Assembly: GCF_029211325.2 (NCBI RefSeq)
Contig: NZ_CP135996.1
Coordinates: forward strand, 248,001 to 312,000
DNA length: 64,000 nt
DNA from: Caproicibacterium argilliputei
GTDB lineage: Bacteria > Bacillota > Clostridia > Oscillospirales > Acutalibacteraceae
Direction of reading: 5' to 3'
Positions 9,002 to 17,468 of the stretch are shown here, in pieces. The position numbers and the translations under genes are program-made. The notes under the pieces are model-generated. The model made no database searches. It was not told the DNA's origin and saw only the letters and a program-made list of their open reading frames with translations. Each line of letters begins with the position of its first letter. Positions within the stretch are counted from its first letter, which is position 1.

Positions 9002-9772
9002 ATGGCATTATTAGAGTGCAATTTTGTGTCTTATTCTTTGGAACACGGTGTGAACATCACCGTAACGCTGCCCACACTGAGTTCCTGTGACTTTGCGGAC
9101 AATCCGTGTCACACGCCGCGCGCAAAGTATCCGGTTTTGTACCTGCTGCATGGCAAAGGGAACGACTATCAGTCGTGGCTGCGCTACACGGGCATCGGCC
9201 GTCTGGCGGAAGAACAGCAGATTGCTGTTGTGACTTTTTCCTGCGGCAATCGGTTTTACCTCAATTGCCCGAACCACGAAAACTATTTTGACTTTTTGGA
9301 GCAGGAACTGCCGGAGTTTGTCAGCGGAAACTTCCCGATTTCAGATCGTCCGGAGGACCGCTACCTTGCCGGTCTTTCCATGGGCGGCTACGGCACACTG
9401 ATTCACGCGCTCAGCTGTCCGGCACAGTATGCGGCGTTCGGCGCGTTTTCTTCGCCAGTTCGCACGGTGACGGCATCACAGGAGATTTCCGGCGCGCCGG
9501 ATGTGCTTGCCCTGCTGGATGGACTGCAGAAAGCCGGCGGGAAGATGCCGCAGGCGTATCTGGCGTGCGGCACGGAGGATTCGCTGTTTGCGGATAATCG
9601 GGAACTGGAAGAAGCCTTTGCCAGTCGAGGGGTGCCACACGTTTGGCACGCGGTGCCGGGTTATGCGCATGAGTGGCGTTTTTGGGATATGGAAATCGTG
9701 CGCTTTTTGGACTGGCTGAAAAAAGAGGTGCGCACGGATGCCTATGCGCCGCTTCCGCTGCACAAGATTTGA
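9002..9772 (+). CDS. Esterase D-like alpha/beta hydrolase (copy 2)
   Basis: A 256-residue paralogue of the upstream esterase, with the same fold. Its motifs are LYLLHGKGNDYQSW (oxyanion region), nucleophile LSMGGYG, CGTEDSLFADNRE and a catalytic His in GYAHEWRFWD. The ATG has AGGAG nine bases upstream. Two diverged esterases side by side between glycosidases and fructokinase point to acyl-sugar processing with different positions or chain lengths. No signal peptide, so it acts in the cytoplasm. Confidence 0.85.
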   Translation: MALLECNFVSYSLEHGVNITVTLPTLSSCDFADNPCHTPRAKYPVLYLLHGKGNDYQSWLRYTGIGRLAEEQQIAVVTFSCGNRFYLNCPNHENYFDFLEQELPEFVSGNFPISDRPEDRYLAGLSMGGYGTLIHALSCPAQYAAFGAFSSPVRTVTASQEISGAPDVLALLDGLQKAGGKMPQAYLACGTEDSLFADNRELEEAFASRGVPHVWHAVPGYAHEWRFWDMEIVRFLDWLKKEVRTDAYAPLPLHKI

Positions 9773-9836
9773 CGGGACAGTGGCAAAGTGAGAAAATGAT
9801 ACGGATGAAAAATAGAATGCAGCAGGGAGTGGGAAA

Positions 9837-10817
9837 ATGTTTGACATCACAGCAGTGGGCGAACTTCTGATTGATTTTACACCGGCAGGCAGCAATGAGG
9901 CCGGCAATGCGCTGTTTGCGAGAAATCCGGGTGGCGCACCCGCCAATGTGCTGGCGGCGGCAGGCCGCTTGGGCTGTCGGACTGCCTTTATCGGTAAGGT
10001 TGGGGCGGACGGATTCGGCCGATTTTTAAAAGCAACGCTGGAGCAGAACCAAATCTGTACCGAGAATCTGGTGTTCAGTTCCCAGGTACACACAACGCTT
10101 GCGTTTGTGCAGCTGGATGCGCACGGCGACCGTTCCTTCGCGTTTTACCGGAACCCGGGCGCAGATATTCTTCTGAAACCGGAAGAAGTTAAGCCGGAGT
10201 TGCTGCGCAACACCGGCGTGCTGCATTTCGGTTCCGTTTCGCTAACCGATGAGCCAAGCCGCTCCGCAACGCTGTATGCGGTGAAAACCGCAAAGGAAGC
10301 CGGTGCGGTCATCAGCTATGATCCGAATTACCGCGCGCCGCTTTGGAAAAGCGAGCAGGAAGCCAAAGAGCAGATGGGCGCGGCGCTGCCGCTTGCCGAT
10401 TTAGTGAAGCTTTCCGAGGAGGAAATGGAGATGCTGACCGGCGAGCAGGATCTTTTGACGGGTGCACGCCGGATTCAGGCGCTGGGCGTGACGCTGGTTC
10501 TGGTCACACTGGGGCCGAAGGGCGCCTTTTATTTGCTGGGAGATGCTTTTGGCACATTGCCGACTTACGATGTGAAAACAGTGGATACCAACGGTGCGGG
10601 CGACACCTTCTTTGGGGCGGTGCTTTTCCGCCTGAAGGGCAAAGCCTTGCAGGAAATCCGGGCATTGCCGGTTTCAGAGTTGGAGGAAATCGTTTCATTT
10701 GCAAATGCGGCCGGTTCTATGGCAACGGTCAAGAGCGGCGCTATTCCGGCAATGCCGACCTTGGAAGAAGTTGAGCGCTGCCGCCAAACGGTTCCGCTGC
10801 TGCAGGCAAATTTCTGA
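9837..10817 (+). CDS. scrK: Fructokinase (PfkB family)
   Basis: A 326-residue PfkB-type sugar kinase. It shows the N-terminal GG motif (NPGGAPANV, about residue 30), the second signature VDTNGAGDTFF with catalytic Asp256, and the fructokinase-like start FDITAVGELLIDF. It would phosphorylate fructose released by the sucrose phosphorylase of the same operon to fructose-6-phosphate. A GGGAGTGGG ribosome site precedes the ATG, and a strong terminator follows, so this is the last gene of the operon. Other PfkB sugar kinases look similar; context decides. Confidence 0.87.
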   Translation: MFDITAVGELLIDFTPAGSNEAGNALFARNPGGAPANVLAAAGRLGCRTAFIGKVGADGFGRFLKATLEQNQICTENLVFSSQVHTTLAFVQLDAHGDRSFAFYRNPGADILLKPEEVKPELLRNTGVLHFGSVSLTDEPSRSATLYAVKTAKEAGAVISYDPNYRAPLWKSEQEAKEQMGAALPLADLVKLSEEEMEMLTGEQDLLTGARRIQALGVTLVLVTLGPKGAFYLLGDAFGTLPTYDVKTVDTNGAGDTFFGAVLFRLKGKALQEIRALPVSELEEIVSFANAAGSMATVKSGAIPAMPTLEEVERCRQTVPLLQANF

Positions 10818-10852
10818 GTTTGCAGGCGCAGCGCAAAGCGAACGGTACAGAT

Positions 10853-10905
10853 AAAAAAGCGCCTGAAACAGGAGTTATCAAACCCGTTTCAGGCGCCTTT
10901 TTTAT
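10853..10905. terminator. Bidirectional rho-independent terminator
   Basis: Stem GCGCCTGAAAC (10859-10869) / GTTTCAGGCGC (10886-10896), flanked by A6 on one side and T6 on the other. It can stop the fructokinase operon (+) and the FMN reductase gene (-), which converge here. Confidence 0.92.
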
Positions 10906-10922
10906 TTGTAAATTCTGTGTGC

Positions 10923-11489
10923 TTAGTGTTTTTCAGAAAGGAACGTTACCCAGTCAACAAAAGCATTCAGGTACTGCTGCAAAAAAGCTTTGGTAGAATC
11001 ATTTGTAATCTGACCGTTTTCATCCAAAAAAGCGTTTGCGTGACCCAGGTATACTTCCGGTTGCTGCAAAAGCTGGAGGTTCAGGAAGGAAAGGGGCTGG
11101 CGCAGCTGCTGGTTCGCCCCGAAGCCACCCATGCCGCCGGGCGATACGCTGATGATGCCGGCAGGCTTGCCATCCCATACGTTTTGACCGTAGGGGCGGG
11201 AGGCAATGTCCAGTGCGTTTTTCAGCACGGCGGGAAAGGAACGGTTGTACTCCGGCGTGACAAACAGGCAGCCGTCCAGTGCTTTTACTTCGCTACGGAA
11301 CTTTGTCCAGGCGGCAGGCGTGGTGCCCTCGTCGTCAAAGTCCTGGTTGAACATGGTCAGCCCGGAAAGGTCAATTTCCCGCATTTTAAAATTTTCCGGC
11401 GCCAGAGTTTCCAGGTACTTTGCGACCGCGCGGTTATAAGATGCCTTTCTTAAACTTCCGACGAAAACACCGATGCTTTTTTCCTTCAT
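10923..11489 (-). CDS. NAD(P)H-dependent FMN reductase
   Basis: A 188-residue flavodoxin-fold protein of the NADPH-dependent FMN reductase family. The phosphate-binding GSLRKASYNRAVA (12-24) binds FMN, and the conserved TPEYNRSFPAVLKNALDI matches quinone/azo reductases such as YieF and Lot6. GGMGGFGANQQLRQ is also typical. It probably reduces quinones or other electrophiles in the cytoplasm. Single gene with its own promoter and terminator; no functional link to the sugar operon. Confidence 0.9.
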   Translation of the reverse strand: MKEKSIGVFVGSLRKASYNRAVAKYLETLAPENFKMREIDLSGLTMFNQDFDDEGTTPAAWTKFRSEVKALDGCLFVTPEYNRSFPAVLKNALDIASRPYGQNVWDGKPAGIISVSPGGMGGFGANQQLRQPLSFLNLQLLQQPEVYLGHANAFLDENGQITNDSTKAFLQQYLNAFVDWVTFLSEKH

Positions 11490-11526
11490 GATAGAGCCTC
11501 CTTGCTTTTATTTTTGTATTGGCTTT

Positions 11527-11555
11527 AGTATACCGATTTCATAGGCGTTCGTCAA
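11527..11555 (-). promoter_or_regulatory. Promoter of the FMN reductase gene
   Basis: On the minus strand TTGACG (11550-11555), 17-bp spacer, TATACT (11527-11532), 38 bp before the reductase start and followed by an AAGGAGG ribosome site. Confidence 0.8.
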
Positions 11556-11584
11556 GGAAATTCCGCGCCGGTGCGTTTTTTGCT

Positions 11585-12331
11585 TTATTTACGCCAGTAA
11601 CGGCTGCAGTCCCTGGTGCGTTCCAGGTAACCGTATTCAATCAAGTAGCGGCGCAGCATTGCGTAGTCTGCATAGATATTCCCAAGGATATCATTGACTT
11701 CTTTTTCCGTGTAGTTGCGTCCCACTTCAAACTGTTCTGCAAGTTTGCGCAGAATCACAATCTTTTTCTTTTCTTTTGCAGAAAATATTTTCAATTTCAG
11801 CGGTTTCAAGCTCTCGAAAACGTTGCCGAGAATTTTCTCGTATTCTGTTTCAGTAATATTGTAGCGATCGTCTACCATGATGGCCCCCTTGTGTACAGGC
11901 AGGATTTGCGCCTGCTGTTTGTTTTTTCTCTCCTCCACCAGACTCCATACAGCCAGATAAAGCTTGGCGGCTTTCGCGCGCTCGCGAAACATGAAGCGCT
12001 GATGCCGAACGGTGGAGGGAGAAATGCTGAGCTGCGCTGCGGTTTCTTTGTCGGACAACCCTTTATAAAACAAGGTCAGCAGTTCTTTCTGCTTGTCTGT
12101 CAGCGAAAGAATTTCCGAACTGCCACGCAGAAGTTCTTCCAGGCGGTCGGCGTGCTGTTCCTGTAAGTGCTGCTGCAGGGCGCGTTCCGCAGTGTAAAAA
12201 TGTTCGCCAAAGGGGTAGACTTCCCCTGTTTCAAAGCGCTGGCCGCAGGACAAGCAGATTAGCGCACCGTCCGTACCGCGGATATATCCGTTTTGAAGTT
12301 CCGTTAATGTCGCGTCTTCGTAAGACTGCAT
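11585..12331 (-). CDS. LuxR-type HTH / DUF2087 transcriptional regulator
   Basis: A 248-residue regulator in three parts. The N-terminal segment has CLSCGQRF, a single CxxC pair. A LuxR/sigma-70 region 4-like HTH (LTDKQKELLTLFYKGLSDKE, about residues 77-96, then TAAQLSISPSTVRHQRF) follows. The C-terminal DUF2087 domain (residues about 170-248) ends RYLIEYGYLERTRDCSRYWR. This architecture is common in Clostridia; the target genes are unknown. It is monocistronic with a near-perfect promoter. Confidence 0.85.
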   Translation of the reverse strand: MQSYEDATLTELQNGYIRGTDGALICLSCGQRFETGEVYPFGEHFYTAERALQQHLQEQHADRLEELLRGSSEILSLTDKQKELLTLFYKGLSDKETAAQLSISPSTVRHQRFMFRERAKAAKLYLAVWSLVEERKNKQQAQILPVHKGAIMVDDRYNITETEYEKILGNVFESLKPLKLKIFSAKEKKKIVILRKLAEQFEVGRNYTEKEVNDILGNIYADYAMLRRYLIEYGYLERTRDCSRYWRK

Positions 12332-12366
12332 GATATTCTCCTTGCGTTTATAAATTGAATAATCAT

Positions 12367-12395
12367 ATTATAAAAAAGATTATTTAAAAAGTCAA
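12367..12395 (-). promoter_or_regulatory. Promoter of the DUF2087 regulator
   Basis: Minus strand TTGACT (12390-12395), 17-bp AT-only spacer, TATAAT (12367-12372), 36 bp upstream of the ATG. The surrounding 12.33-12.45 kb is strongly AT-rich compared with the coding regions. Confidence 0.85.
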
Positions 12396-12514
12396 CAATA
12401 ATTCGTATTGTGTAAGAATAGCAAAAACAGGCGCAGCGGATCGGGTTGCGTGCAAAAAGACTTGACCGGTGCTGCCGGAAAGTGGTAGGCTGTAGCAGGA
12501 ATGGGGGCGCTTTT

Positions 12515-13453
12515 GTGAAAAAAGTACTGGTATTTGGCAGCATGAACATGGATTTGTGCGTTTCCTGTGCGGAAGCACCGCAGGCGGGGGAAACTGTGCA
12601 GGGGCATGACTTTTTTACCAATCCGGGCGGGAAAGGCGGCAATCAGGCCACAGCGGCGGCACGTCTGGGTGCACCGACCGTCATGCTCGGCTGTGTAGGG
12701 CAGGATGCGTTCGGCGCAGAGCTTCTGCAGACTTTAACGGCAAGCGGTGTGGACTGCTCGCAGGTGGTGCGCGGCGTGCAGCCGACCGGTGTGGCGGTCA
12801 TCACGCGAACGGGTGCGGAAAACCGCATTGCTGTCAGCGGGGGCGCCAACCTGGAACTCACCGGACAGCAGGCGGCCAGGCTGGTGGTGGAAAACGCGCC
12901 GGACGGCGGCTTTTTCCTTGCGCAGAATGAGTGTGGCAGTGCCGCCGTGCAGGCGGCACTCTGTACGGCAAAGCAGCAGGGACTTTACACCTTATTGAAT
13001 CCGGCACCGGCGCGGGAACTTTCGCAGGATGTGTTTGACAGCACAGACCTGTTGGTTGTCAATGAAACGGAGTGTGCCTTTTACACCGGCGTCTGTCCGG
13101 AAACACCGCTGGCGTGTGGAGGCGCGTTTGCGCGGCTGCACGCCAGCGGCTGCCGAAGCGTGGTCATTACATTGGGAGAAAAGGGCAGCCTGTACAGTGG
13201 TGCGGAGGGAACATTTTTTCAGCCGTGCGTACCGGCACCGCAGACCGTTGATACAACCGGTGCCGGCGATACCTTTATCGGTGCCCTTGCCGCAGAACTG
13301 CTGCGCGGCGGGACTGTGCGGCAGGCGATGGTGTTTGCGGCGCAGGCCGCAGCTCTTACGGTTGCGCGTGTGGGTGCGCAGCAGGCGATTCCCACGCGGG
13401 CTGAGGTGCAGCGGTATTTGACCGGGCATAGGGAAAAGTCGACAACTTTGTAA
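12515..13453 (+). CDS. rbsK: Ribokinase
   Basis: A 312-residue PfkB kinase. The start GSMNMDLCV, NPGGKGGNQA (37-46) and VDTTGAGDTFIGAL with catalytic Asp252 are the ribokinase pattern. The start is a GTG at 12515 with a GGGGGC site; the open frame extends 23 codons upstream but those residues are non-homologous. It phosphorylates ribose or a related pentose/deoxyribose. Followed within 150 bp by a DeoR-type regulator with its own promoter. No ribose transporter is present nearby. Confidence 0.88.
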   Translation: MKKVLVFGSMNMDLCVSCAEAPQAGETVQGHDFFTNPGGKGGNQATAAARLGAPTVMLGCVGQDAFGAELLQTLTASGVDCSQVVRGVQPTGVAVITRTGAENRIAVSGGANLELTGQQAARLVVENAPDGGFFLAQNECGSAAVQAALCTAKQQGLYTLLNPAPARELSQDVFDSTDLLVVNETECAFYTGVCPETPLACGGAFARLHASGCRSVVITLGEKGSLYSGAEGTFFQPCVPAPQTVDTTGAGDTFIGALAAELLRGGTVRQAMVFAAQAAALTVARVGAQQAIPTRAEVQRYLTGHREKSTTL

Positions 13454-13511
13454 GGATGATTTGACACACATGAATAAAACCACTCTATAAAATCCTAATT
13501 TTTTGCAGGAA

Positions 13512-13540
13512 TTGTATATCTTAAAAAAATGTGATATGAT
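13512..13540 (+). promoter_or_regulatory. Extended -10 promoter of the DeoR-type gene
   Basis: TTGTAT (13512-13517), 17-bp spacer and TATGAT (13535-13540) preceded by TG (extended -10). It lies 58 bp before the GTG start. Confidence 0.6.
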
Positions 13541-13598
13541 TAAACGTGAATGATTGTCGCGAAAAAAATGCAATTTTAGATTAGAAGGGGGACAGAGC

Positions 13599-14360
13599 GT
13601 GTTTACTGAGGAGCGGCTGGATGCAATTATGCAGTGCCTGCGTGACCAGGGAACGGTAAAGGTAAAGGATTTGAGTGCAAAGTTCAAGGTTTCTGCCGAC
13701 TGTATACGGAAGGACCTGAAAGTGTTGGAGAATCAGGGGAAGCTGCGCCGGGCTTACGGCGGCGCCATTTTATCGCAGGATTTTCCCCTGAGCCGGGATT
13801 TTGTGGATCGGCGCAGCGTAAATGTTTCCCAGAAGCGCATGATTGCCCAAAAGGCATACGACTGCATCCGTGAGGATGAGACCATCTTTTTGGATGTTTC
13901 TACATCCAACATTTTGTTGGCAAAGCTGCTGGCAGGCAGTGGCAGGCGGCTGGTGGTTGTTTCTAATATGATTGATATTCTGCAGGCGCTTTCCGCCAGC
14001 CCGTATATTACGGCAATTGGCACCGGCGGCACCATGGTGCGCACGGTGAATGGCTTTTTCGGTGCGGCGGCCATCGACGTCATCAAGCAGTACAGCTTTG
14101 ACCGCGCGTTTCTGGGCAGTTGCGGCGTTGATATGGTGGACGGCTCCATTACCACGCTGGGGGTGGAGGACGGTCTGACCAAGCGTGCGGTGCTGTCCAG
14201 CAGCCGCCACAAGTACATTGTCATGGAGCGGGACAAGTTTTACTTCAATGATTCCTTCCGCTTTGCGCATTTTGATGACATTGACGCGATTATTACCGAT
14301 ACGGTGCCGGATGAGGGCACGGTCAATGCCCTGCGTGCCGCAAACGTTGAAATCTTATAA
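13599..14360 (+). CDS. DeoR/GlpR family transcriptional regulator
   Basis: A 253-residue sugar-responsive repressor. The N-terminal winged HTH (VKVKDLSAKFKVSADCIRKD, residues about 20-39) is followed by the DeoR sensor domain with DETIFLDVSTSN and IGTGG. The GTG start at 13599 has AAGGGGGA seven bases upstream; the frame is open 15 codons further but without homology. DeoR proteins bind phosphorylated sugars; adjacency to ribokinase makes a pentose phosphate signal likely. Confidence 0.9.
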   Translation: MFTEERLDAIMQCLRDQGTVKVKDLSAKFKVSADCIRKDLKVLENQGKLRRAYGGAILSQDFPLSRDFVDRRSVNVSQKRMIAQKAYDCIREDETIFLDVSTSNILLAKLLAGSGRRLVVVSNMIDILQALSASPYITAIGTGGTMVRTVNGFFGAAAIDVIKQYSFDRAFLGSCGVDMVDGSITTLGVEDGLTKRAVLSSSRHKYIVMERDKFYFNDSFRFAHFDDIDAIITDTVPDEGTVNALRAANVEIL

Positions 14361-14396
14361 AAAAAGACTGCCTTCCGCGGCAGCCTTTTTTATAAG
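14354..14396. terminator. Bidirectional terminator between DeoR-type and NlpC/P60 genes
   Basis: Long hairpin: CTTATAAAAAA (from 14354) pairs with TTTTTTATAAG (to 14396) around a GACTGCC/GGCAGCC core. It overlaps the stop codon of the DeoR-type gene and serves the convergent genes on both strands. Confidence 0.88.
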
Positions 14397-14405
14397 ATAA
14401 TCGGT

Positions 14406-15245
14406 TCAGTCAATGGTAAAAGCTGCGGCTTTGGTCAGCGGGAACACGCTGCCGACGGCGGTGATGTTTTCTGCCAGGTCCTTGCGATAGATGTCATTAT
14501 AAGGGTCTAAACTGCTAATGGTAACGCAGTTGTCGCCGATGTGGCCAGTGGCGTGCACAAATTTTCCGTTGCCGAGGTACATCGCCACATGGCCGGGAAA
14601 ATACAGCAAGTCAGCGGACTTCATTTGGCTTTTATCAATTTCGTGTATGGCAAAGCCAGGCTTGATTTCAGCATCACGCCATATGGACACGCCGTTGAGT
14701 TGGTAGGCCATCTGTACCAGACCAGAGCAGTCAATACCGGCGGGGCTTTTGCCGCCCCAGCGGTACTGGGTGCCAAGATAAGAAAGCGCTGAGCGGGTCA
14801 CACGTTCGCGCAGTTCCTTTTCGGAAACGCCGTCAATTTTCGGCATTTTAGACAGAAAAGCGGCCGGAATCCACCCTGCCTCTCCGCCCGGCAGGCAGAC
14901 ATGCTGCCAGCCGTTTTGCGAAACGGCGCCGAACTGACCCAAAATACATCCACGCACAGCGGTGATCAGGCAGGCGCTTTGCACGCGCGGTTCGATTAAG
15001 ACATCAGCCATGGCCTGCAGCACAATCAGCTTGGGAGCTAAATCCCAGGTGTTGCGTTTGGCAACGGGGCGCATCCGGGATTTCTGCACCCAGCCGCGGT
15101 AGCCATAGCAGGTTTCCAGGTAGTACCACCCGCTGCTTTGTTCCAAAATATTCGCGGTGGTTCCGCAAAGAGCCTGATCCACCCGTTCTGTGCTGTTGGG
15201 CTGATCAAAAAGATCGGTCATGCTGTTGACAAATACGGTGTTCAT
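14406..15245 (-). CDS. SH3 / NlpC-P60 gamma-D-glutamyl endopeptidase (YkfC-like)
   Basis: A 279-residue cysteine peptidase. Two SH3-like segments (residues about 1-60 and 75-135, each with a GW pair such as YGYRGWV) precede the NlpC/P60 domain with catalytic Cys173 in GIDCSGLV, His219 in PGHVAMY and His231. No signal peptide is seen. YkfC-type enzymes cut between D-Glu and the diamino acid of recycled murein peptides, releasing L-Ala-D-Glu for the epimerase encoded two genes upstream. It overlaps the preceding hydrolase gene by 4 bp (ATGA), so they are co-translated. Confidence 0.87.
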   Translation of the reverse strand: MNTVFVNSMTDLFDQPNSTERVDQALCGTTANILEQSSGWYYLETCYGYRGWVQKSRMRPVAKRNTWDLAPKLIVLQAMADVLIEPRVQSACLITAVRGCILGQFGAVSQNGWQHVCLPGGEAGWIPAAFLSKMPKIDGVSEKELRERVTRSALSYLGTQYRWGGKSPAGIDCSGLVQMAYQLNGVSIWRDAEIKPGFAIHEIDKSQMKSADLLYFPGHVAMYLGNGKFVHATGHIGDNCVTISSLDPYNDIYRKDLAENITAVGSVFPLTKAAAFTID

Positions 15246-16039
15246 TTTTCCTCTTCCTTCAGATAGTCGACGAGCAGGCGAAACAGCCGCCCGATTAGCT
15301 GCTGGTTTTCACGGTTTGAGGTGCCGTCGGTTGTGAAGAAGCCGAAAAAGAAAGTACGGTTTTTCCAGAAAAGCAAGCCAGTGTCATGGTCCAGTTCCAC
15401 ATCCAGACCGCCTGTTTTGTGTGCGGTCTGCAGAGGCTCCCAAATGTACCGGAATGCAACGGTTTTGTCCTGCTGGCGCGCCAGCAGGGAAAGCGCATAG
15501 TTACACAGCTGCGGGGTCAGAATCCGTTGCTGTGTAAGCAGCCGGAATGTACATAGCATATCGCGCGGGGTGGTGTAGTTGTTGCGGCCCTGCTGCACAG
15601 CGCGCCAGTCCAGCATTTCTCGTTCCAGAACTGTGTCGGTTAAGTGCAGAACCTCCCGGCAGTATGCATTGACCGCGTCCATCCCCGCCAGACGGATGAG
15701 CAGATTGGTTGCGGTATTGTCACTGATGGCAATCATCCAGAACAGCAGTTCCGCAACTGTTGCCTCACGAACCGGCCGGTCAAAGGCGGTGCTGTCTGGC
15801 AAAATTGCCGCGGAGCTAATCGGCACAGCGGTTTGCAGGGAGAAGCGGCCGCTTTGAATCTGCTGCAGAACGGTCAGCAGAATCTGTATTTTAATGGTGC
15901 TGGCAGAAACCAGCTTCCGCTGGGCATCACGCGCCAGCAGCGGTTCTGCCTGAGAAAGCTCCTGCACCAGAAAGGAAACGCGTGCGTGGGCGGCGTTTGC
16001 CAGGGTGTCAGTCTGCTTCCGCAGCTCTTCCGATTTCAT
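15242..16039 (-). CDS. Class A beta-lactamase-fold serine hydrolase
   Basis: A 265-residue member of the beta-lactamase2 family. The catalytic SxxK is STIK (47-50), SDN is at 106-108 and KTG at 208-210; an EREMLD stretch sits where class A enzymes carry the omega-loop Glu. There is no signal peptide or lipobox, so the protein appears cytoplasmic, unlike true beta-lactamases. Located between an L-Ala-D/L-Glu epimerase and an NlpC/P60 endopeptidase, it more probably acts on murein peptides (carboxypeptidase/amidase) than on antibiotics. Resistance function is not supported by the context. Confidence 0.82.
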   Translation of the reverse strand: MKSEELRKQTDTLANAAHARVSFLVQELSQAEPLLARDAQRKLVSASTIKIQILLTVLQQIQSGRFSLQTAVPISSAAILPDSTAFDRPVREATVAELLFWMIAISDNTATNLLIRLAGMDAVNAYCREVLHLTDTVLEREMLDWRAVQQGRNNYTTPRDMLCTFRLLTQQRILTPQLCNYALSLLARQQDKTVAFRYIWEPLQTAHKTGGLDVELDHDTGLLFWKNRTFFFGFFTTDGTSNRENQQLIGRLFRLLVDYLKEEEK

Positions 16040-16180
16040 ATGGACAACATCCTTTTCGTGTATATGAACGACGACATGGATAAACCCACAAGACTACATG
16101 GATTCATTGCTTATAAATAAACAAATAAAGGAATCATAAATTCCCTGAAATTGTAGTTTATGAATAACCTCAGCTTTATT

Positions 16181-17278
16181 TTACCGCATTTCTTCTGTTT
16201 CGTCTACCCACTTTGGTGAAATTCCCAGCCCGGGATTTTCATTCATTACAATGCGGTTCTCCAAAAATTGCGGCCCGCCGTGGTAGGGATTTTCCTTGCA
16301 CAGACCGGGGCCATCCAAATCAGCGCAGGCAATCACGCGCTTGCCTGCGGCAAGGTGCGCGGCCGCGCTGACCGCAAGGCTGCTTTCCAGCATACAGCCG
16401 ATCATGCACGAAACCCCGCAGCTTTCCGCGATGGAGCAGATTTGCAGCGCGCCGTAGATTCCGCCGGTTTTCATCAGCTTGATGTTCAGCAGATCCGCAG
16501 CGCCTTTCTGCAGCACAGCCATGGCATCAGCCGCGGAGAAAACGCTTTCATCCGCAAGGATGGGGGTGGATACATTTTGGCGCACATAAGCCATACCGTC
16601 CAAATCGGCGGCCTTGACCGGCTGTTCCACGAAGTCTAGGTTCAGTCCGGCATCCTCCATGCCGCGGATGATGCGTACCGCCTGTGCGGGGCTCCAACCT
16701 TGGTTTGCGTCCACACGGATGGCGATTTGCGAGCCGACAGCTTCACGTACCGCGCGGATGCGCGCGAGGTCCAGTTCCGGCTGCAGACCGACTTTGATTT
16801 TCAGAATCCGAAATCCGCGCCGGACAGCGGCAAGGCTGTCTGCAGCCATTTCTTCGGGGCTGTTGACGCTGACGGTCAGGTCGGTTTCCAGTTCCTTCTT
16901 GTTTCCACCCAACAGGCGGTACAGCGGTACCCCCAGACTGCGGGCGTACAGGTCGTAAATGGCCATGTCCACGGCGGCTTTGGCACTGGTGTTGTGCAGG
17001 ATGGCGGTGTGCAGGGCGTGCATGGTGTCTTCCAAATCTTCAATTTCGCGCCCGACTAAAGCCGGCTGGATAAATTCTTCGACTGCGCAGCGGATAGAAC
17101 CGATGGTTTCGCCGGTGATGGGCGCGGTCGGCGGCGCCTCACCGTAGCCACGGCGACCGTCGGTGGTGGTTACGGTGACCAGTACGTCGTGGATTTCCCG
17201 GACGGTGCGCAGGGCGGTTTTAAACGGCGTGCGCAACCCGACACGGAACTCGGAGGTGTGAATAGAAGCAATTTTCAT
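16181..17278 (-). CDS. ykfB: L-Ala-D/L-Glu epimerase (enolase superfamily)
   Basis: A 365-residue muconate-lactonising-type enzyme. Acid/base lysines lie in KIK (160-162) and NIK267; metal ligands are Asp190 (DANQGW), Glu218 (EQP) and Asp243 (ADES); KLMKTGG follows. This pattern and spacing match L-Ala-D/L-Glu epimerases, which convert L-Ala-D-Glu from murein recycling to L-Ala-L-Glu for ordinary peptidases. Other dipeptide epimerases share the motifs, but the NlpC/P60 and peptide-binding neighbours support this role. Confidence 0.88.
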   Translation of the reverse strand: MKIASIHTSEFRVGLRTPFKTALRTVREIHDVLVTVTTTDGRRGYGEAPPTAPITGETIGSIRCAVEEFIQPALVGREIEDLEDTMHALHTAILHNTSAKAAVDMAIYDLYARSLGVPLYRLLGGNKKELETDLTVSVNSPEEMAADSLAAVRRGFRILKIKVGLQPELDLARIRAVREAVGSQIAIRVDANQGWSPAQAVRIIRGMEDAGLNLDFVEQPVKAADLDGMAYVRQNVSTPILADESVFSAADAMAVLQKGAADLLNIKLMKTGGIYGALQICSIAESCGVSCMIGCMLESSLAVSAAAHLAAGKRVIACADLDGPGLCKENPYHGGPQFLENRIVMNENPGLGISPKWVDETEEMR

Positions 17279-17393
17279 ATAGAACAGACCTTTCGGTTAG
17301 AAGTTTAAAAAGCAAAGTAAAAGCACACTCCGCGCATTTTAATTGTAGTCCCCTAAAAAGGAAAAAGCAAGGCATCACGCGGAATTTGCGGGT

Positions 17394-17434
17394 AAAAAAA
17401 TCTGCCGGAGCGCACAGCGGTGCGGCGGCAGATT
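17394..17434 (-). terminator. Terminator after the peptide-binding lipoprotein gene
   Basis: Minus-strand stem AATCTGCCG / CGGCAGATT with a nested GCAC/GTGC hairpin, followed by T7. It lies 35 bp past the stop of the peptide-binding gene, so transcription of the epimerase group may need its own promoter or read-through. Confidence 0.85.
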
Positions 17435-17468
17435 ATTTGGGAAAAGCAACCGGATGGCTGCTAAGCGT

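Noticed and set aside
15242..16039. Antibiotic-resistance beta-lactamase
   Set aside because: No export signal and operon context with murein-peptide enzymes; motifs alone do not prove lactamase activity.
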